NCBI GenBank assembly: GCA_041672385.1
Contig: JBAYZQ010000112.1
Location: forward strand, 1 to 7,864
Direction: 5' to 3'
Source of the DNA: JBAYZQ01 sp041672385
Lineage (GTDB): Bacteria; Spirochaetota; Spirochaetia; Sphaerochaetales; Sphaerochaetaceae
DNA length: 7,864 bases
Shown here: one piece after another, positions 5,756-7,864 of the stretch
Position numbering within the stretch: the first letter of the stretch is position 1
Layout of the letters: each line of letters starts with the position of its first letter
Notes under the pieces: model-generated
Told to the model about the DNA's origin: nothing
The model's input: only the letters and a program-made list of their open reading frames with translations
The model's database searches: none
Made by a program: the position numbers and the translations under genes

Positions 5756-6665
5756 GAATTTGATTAAAACGCTCGGGCAATTCTGTTTCAAAGCTCATTC
5801 TTTCTCCGGTTTCAGGGTGGTTAAAACTTAAAGACCTTGCATGAAGCATCATTGAGGCATCAGGAAACTTTGAGTCAATTTTAGAATAAGTTGTATCTCC
5901 AAGTATCGGATGTCCAATATGTTTCATGTGAACTCTTATCTGATGGGTTCTTCCAGTTTTTATTATGACTTCAACTAAGGCATATTCTTTAAATTGTTGA
6001 ATAACGCGATAATAGCTTAAAGCATAGCGTCCTTTCTTTTCATTTTCTACTACTGAAAAGCTTTTGCGATTTCTTGGGTTCCTTCCGATAAAATTCTCTA
6101 TTTTCCCTCTTGTTTGTAGAAAAACTCCTTTGACAATGCAATTATAAATTTTCTCGGTAGTATGCGAGGCAAACTGTAAAGAAAGGTTATTATGACTTTT
6201 CCAATTCAAAGCAATTACCATAACTCCACTTGTATCTTTATCAAGTCTATGAACAATTCCAGGTCTTGTTAAATCATCATCTTCCTTCATATCTTCGACA
6301 AATTCGTTTCCATAACGATAAGCAAGAGCATTTACAAGAGTTCCTGTAAAATTTCCTGGGGCAGGATGAACTACCATATTTTGTTCTTTATTAATTACAA
6401 GAATGTCTTTATCTTCAAAAAGAACATTTAAAGCGATGTTTTCTTTTTCAATTCCATCAAAAACATATTGTTCAAAAACAACCTTTACTATTTGTCCACA
6501 ATGAACCATAGAACTTCGTTTTGCAGTCTTTCCATCAATGGTAATTACCACACTTTTATCTGAAAGCATTGATCGACTTAATTCAGAATTTAGGGAAATA
6601 AACTGATCAACCCTAACCTTTTCTTCCAACTTTGAAACAAGTTCAAGGTTTTTTTCAATTTTCAT
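5718..6665 (-). CDS. rluD: RluA/RluD-family pseudouridine synthase with S4 domain
   Basis: The enzyme isomerises uridines to pseudouridine in large-subunit rRNA; RluD of E. coli modifies helix 69 of 23S rRNA. The 315 residues contain an N-terminal S4 RNA-binding domain (about 17-65) and the RluA-type catalytic domain. RPGIVHRLDKDTSG (134-147) carries the catalytic Asp142. The later motifs NRK (199-201) and KTGRTHQIRVH (236-246) are intact. Domain order and length fit RluD, but RluC-like specificity cannot be ruled out, so the symbol is provisional. The start at 6665 overlaps the preceding gene by 11 bp and has a GGGTGA stretch five bases upstream. It is the last gene of the yggS operon, and its final 38 bp overlap the convergent MBL-like gene. 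Confidence 0.92.
   Translation of the reverse strand: MKIEKNLELVSKLEEKVRVDQFISLNSELSRSMLSDKSVVITIDGKTAKRSSMVHCGQIVKVVFEQYVFDGIEKENIALNVLFEDKDILVINKEQNMVVHPAPGNFTGTLVNALAYRYGNEFVEDMKEDDDLTRPGIVHRLDKDTSGVMVIALNWKSHNNLSLQFASHTTEKIYNCIVKGVFLQTRGKIENFIGRNPRNRKSFSVVENEKKGRYALSYYRVIQQFKEYALVEVIIKTGRTHQIRVHMKHIGHPILGDTTYSKIDSKFPDASMMLHARSLSFNHPETGERMSFETELPERFNQILKALDLITLNLR
5724..5762. terminator. Imperfect inverted repeat at convergent gene ends; possible weak bidirectional terminator
   Basis: CAAATTTAAAG (5724-5734) pairs with CTTTAAGAATTTG (5750-5762), giving 11 bp interrupted by a 2-base bulge (5755-5756) around a 15-base loop. It lies where the MBL-like gene and the rluD-like gene overlap tail to tail. 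The stem is very AT-rich and neither side has a proper T run, so a terminating role is doubtful. No better terminator is visible for either operon. Confidence 0.25.
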
Positions 6666-6990
6666 CTATTTCACCCATAATAAAATCAATTAGAACTATT
6701 ACAGCGCTAATTGAAGCACTTATAGCCAATATCCTATAGAAATCTGCATCTTCCCAAATTAAATTTGAAGCAAGTGAAACCACTGGAAAAACCAAAGGAA
6801 CACCTCCAAAAAAAAGAGTTTCAGCTCTTCTTGTTTTTAAAGCCCATTTTGGAAATTCCTCCTTCTGATAAGGAGTATAAGAAAATCCATCTATTGATTT
6901 TTCCAATTGCACTTCTACTTCATTTTCTTCTACTGCAAATAGAGAAAACGAAAGACTTAAAAATATCAATAAAAAGATTAGCTTTTTCAC
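6655..6990 (-). CDS. Small secreted or membrane protein, spirochaete-type, function unknown
   Basis: The protein has 111 residues. The first 19 form a clear signal peptide (MKK, then a Leu/Phe/Ile core, SLFA), with likely cleavage before VEEN. A polar stretch follows with YTPYQKEEFPKWALKTRRAE (38-57), then two hydrophobic segments at about 58-78 and 85-105 and a short acidic tail. If the signal peptide is cut, the mature protein is a two-TM envelope protein. The EFPxWA..RRAE..FFG pattern resembles, from memory, conserved hypothetical proteins of Treponema and relatives; this is an association, not a search result. The start codon is GTG (6990-6988), in a GTGA overlap with the yggS stop, with GGAG seven bases upstream. 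It overlaps the rluD-like gene by 11 bp, so it is translated within the operon. Confidence 0.8.
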   Translation of the reverse strand: MKKLIFLLIFLSLSFSLFAVEENEVEVQLEKSIDGFSYTPYQKEEFPKWALKTRRAETLFFGGVPLVFPVVSLASNLIWEDADFYRILAISASISAVIVLIDFIMGEIDEN

Positions 6991-7697
6991 TTCCTTTCTC
7001 CAAAAATTGCTGTCCCTACTCTTACAAGTGTTGAACCTTCTTCAATCGCAATTTTATAATCATGACTCATCCCCATGGAAAGTATTTCTCCATCAAGATA
7101 TTCTTTATATTTTTCTTTTAAATTTCTAAGTAGAATGAAAGATTCATGGGTAGCTTTCTCCCACTGTTTGGTCTGTATTCCCATTCCAATTGGACCTACG
7201 GTCATTAATCCTTTAACTTTTACCCATTTAAAATCTTTAATCAAAGAAAATGCCTCTACTAAATCCTTTTCTGAAATAAATCCACTTTTGTTTTCTTCTT
7301 TTGAAGTATTGTATTCCAATAAAACATCTATTGTTTTTTCTATTTCTCCAGCTTTGGTTTCTATTTGTTTAAGAAGTTTAACACTATCGACTGATTCAAT
7401 ACAATCCGAAAGAGCAAGAGCTTTGGAAATTTTATTGGATTGAAGATGCCCAATAAGATGGCAGGAAATCTTTTTATAATCTTTTCCCCAATTTTCCCTG
7501 TTAGAAAATTTATTTTGAATTTCTTGAACCCTATTTTCCCCAAAAAGATATTGCCCTTGATTATAAACTTCTTGTACTTCCTCTAAACTTCTAGTTTTAC
7601 TAACAGCCATTAATTTAGCTGAATTTATCGATCTGTTATTTTTAATAAGAGTTTCTTCAAATTCCTCAAGTATTTTCTTATAATTTGAATTTTTCAT
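6987..7697 (-). CDS. yggS: YggS/PLPBP family pyridoxal phosphate homeostasis protein
   Basis: YggS (PLPBP, PROSC) binds pyridoxal 5'-phosphate without a known catalytic reaction and keeps free PLP and some amino-acid pools balanced in the cytoplasm. The 236 residues are typical. Conserved motifs are LMAVSKTR (29-36) with the PLP-linking Lys34, FGENRVQE (52-59), HLIGHLQSNK (80-89), GLMTVGP (163-169), SMGMSHDYKIAI (207-218) and RVGTAIFGER (226-235), so the fold and PLP site look complete. The ATG at 7697 has GAGAGG five bases upstream. It is the first gene of a three-gene operon and its stop overlaps the next GTG start by 4 bp (GTGA). A promoter is predicted at 7721-7749. Confidence 0.95.
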   Translation of the reverse strand: MKNSNYKKILEEFEETLIKNNRSINSAKLMAVSKTRSLEEVQEVYNQGQYLFGENRVQEIQNKFSNRENWGKDYKKISCHLIGHLQSNKISKALALSDCIESVDSVKLLKQIETKAGEIEKTIDVLLEYNTSKEENKSGFISEKDLVEAFSLIKDFKWVKVKGLMTVGPIGMGIQTKQWEKATHESFILLRNLKEKYKEYLDGEILSMGMSHDYKIAIEEGSTLVRVGTAIFGERK

Positions 7698-7720
7698 AAA
7701 TGCCTCTCTTTTTTGATAAA

Positions 7721-7749
7721 ATTTTACTTTTTTTCATTTTTACTGTTGA
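7721..7749 (-). promoter_or_regulatory. yggS operon promoter candidate
   Basis: On the minus strand TCAACA (7749-7744, 4 of 6) and TAAAAT (7726-7721, 5 of 6) are 17 bases apart. The start would fall near 7714, leaving a leader of about 17 bases that includes the GAGAGG site. The -35 box overlaps the divergent tRNA promoter. The weak -35 match keeps confidence modest. Confidence 0.45.
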
Positions 7750-7775
7750 CAATTATATCTAAGAAATGATATTTT
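7746..7775 (+). promoter_or_regulatory. tRNA-Val promoter with extended -10
   Basis: A perfect TTGACA (7746-7751), an 18-base spacer, an extended TG (7767-7768) and TATTTT (7770-7775, 4 of 6) lie ahead of the tRNA gene. The start near 7782 would leave a leader of about 26 bases to be removed by RNase P. Confidence 0.6.
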
Positions 7776-7807
7776 GCATAGGCAATTGATTGATAAAATC
7801 AATTTTC

Positions 7808-7864
7808 GGAGGCGTAGCTCAGCGGGAGAGCGATAGTCTTACACACTATTGGTCAGCGGTTCAA
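7808..7864 (+). tRNA. tRNA-Val (anticodon UAC), 3' end beyond the window
   Basis: The cloverleaf can be drawn up to the T loop. The acceptor 5' strand is GGAGGCG (7808-7814), then TA. The D arm is GCTC/GAGC around AGCGGGA (7817-7831), then G26. The anticodon stem ATAGT/ACTAT (7833-7837, 7845-7849) encloses loop CTTACAC with anticodon TAC at 7840-7842, which reads Val GUA and probably other GUN codons. A 5-base variable loop TGGTC follows, then the T stem AGCGG and TTCAA. The 3' halves of the T and acceptor stems are cut by the window edge. Confidence 0.93.

Noticed and set aside
7075..7443. 122-codon plus-strand open frame opposite yggS, and smaller frames at 6765-7034 and 7361-7543
   Set aside because: All are opposite to or out of frame with well-conserved yggS and its neighbour, and none has an SD site or recognisable motif.
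7789..7803. ATTGAT-AAA-ATCAAT hairpin followed by TTT just before tRNA-Val
   Set aside because: It has only AT-rich 6 bp with a 3-base loop and lies in the predicted tRNA leader; too weak for a terminator and probably chance or a processing-neutral leader.

Overview
This is an AT-rich bacterial chromosomal window, roughly 30% G+C by eye, packed tightly with genes. The best lineage guess is a spirochaete. That rests on overall character, the mix of housekeeping genes, and one small secreted or membrane protein (6655-6990) with an EFPKWALKTRRAE-type motif that I associate with spirochaetal proteins. No 16S rRNA or other decisive marker is present, so treat this as inference.

Layout, left to right. 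(1) Positions 1-1536, plus strand: the last 20 codons of an unknown gene, joined by a TAATG stop/start overlap to a 12-TM sugar:cation symporter-like transporter of the GPH (MFS_2, MelB-like) family. (2) Positions 1533-4810, minus strand: an rsgA-mutS2 operon. rsgA encodes a 30S-maturation GTPase; mutS2 encodes an ATPase with an SMR domain that acts on ribosomes or DNA. (3) Positions 4887-5755, plus strand: a two-gene cassette. The first gene encodes a cysteine-rich pentapeptide-repeat protein. The second encodes a small protein that looks like a metallo-beta-lactamase fold with every metal ligand lost. (4) Positions 5718-7697, minus strand: a yggS - small membrane protein - rluD-like operon with overlapping junctions. 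(5) Positions 7808-7864, plus strand: the start of a tRNA-Val(UAC) gene cut by the window edge.

Genes of the same strand overlap or lie 2 bp apart, and convergent genes overlap at their 3' ends (4 bp at 1533-1536, 38 bp at 5718-5755). The only real intergenic spaces are two short divergent regions. In each, two opposing sigma-70-type promoters can be drawn whose -35 boxes overlap on opposite strands. No mobile element, CRISPR array, riboswitch or origin is seen, and no gap exceeds about 110 bases.

The conventional genes share a translation theme: RsgA (30S assembly), MutS2 (collided-ribosome rescue in Bacillus subtilis), an RluA/RluD-family 23S rRNA pseudouridine synthase, and tRNA-Val. The part most worth attention is the plus-strand cassette at 4887-5755. 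Its first gene has no Shine-Dalgarno site, and its predicted transcription start falls on the A of the ATG, so it is a candidate leaderless gene. Its product is an almost unbroken run of 24 pentapeptides in which all 11 cysteines fall at the same repeat position. Its second gene overlaps the first, has a perfect AAGGAGG site, and encodes an apparent metal-free MBL pseudoenzyme. I cannot assign a function to the pair.
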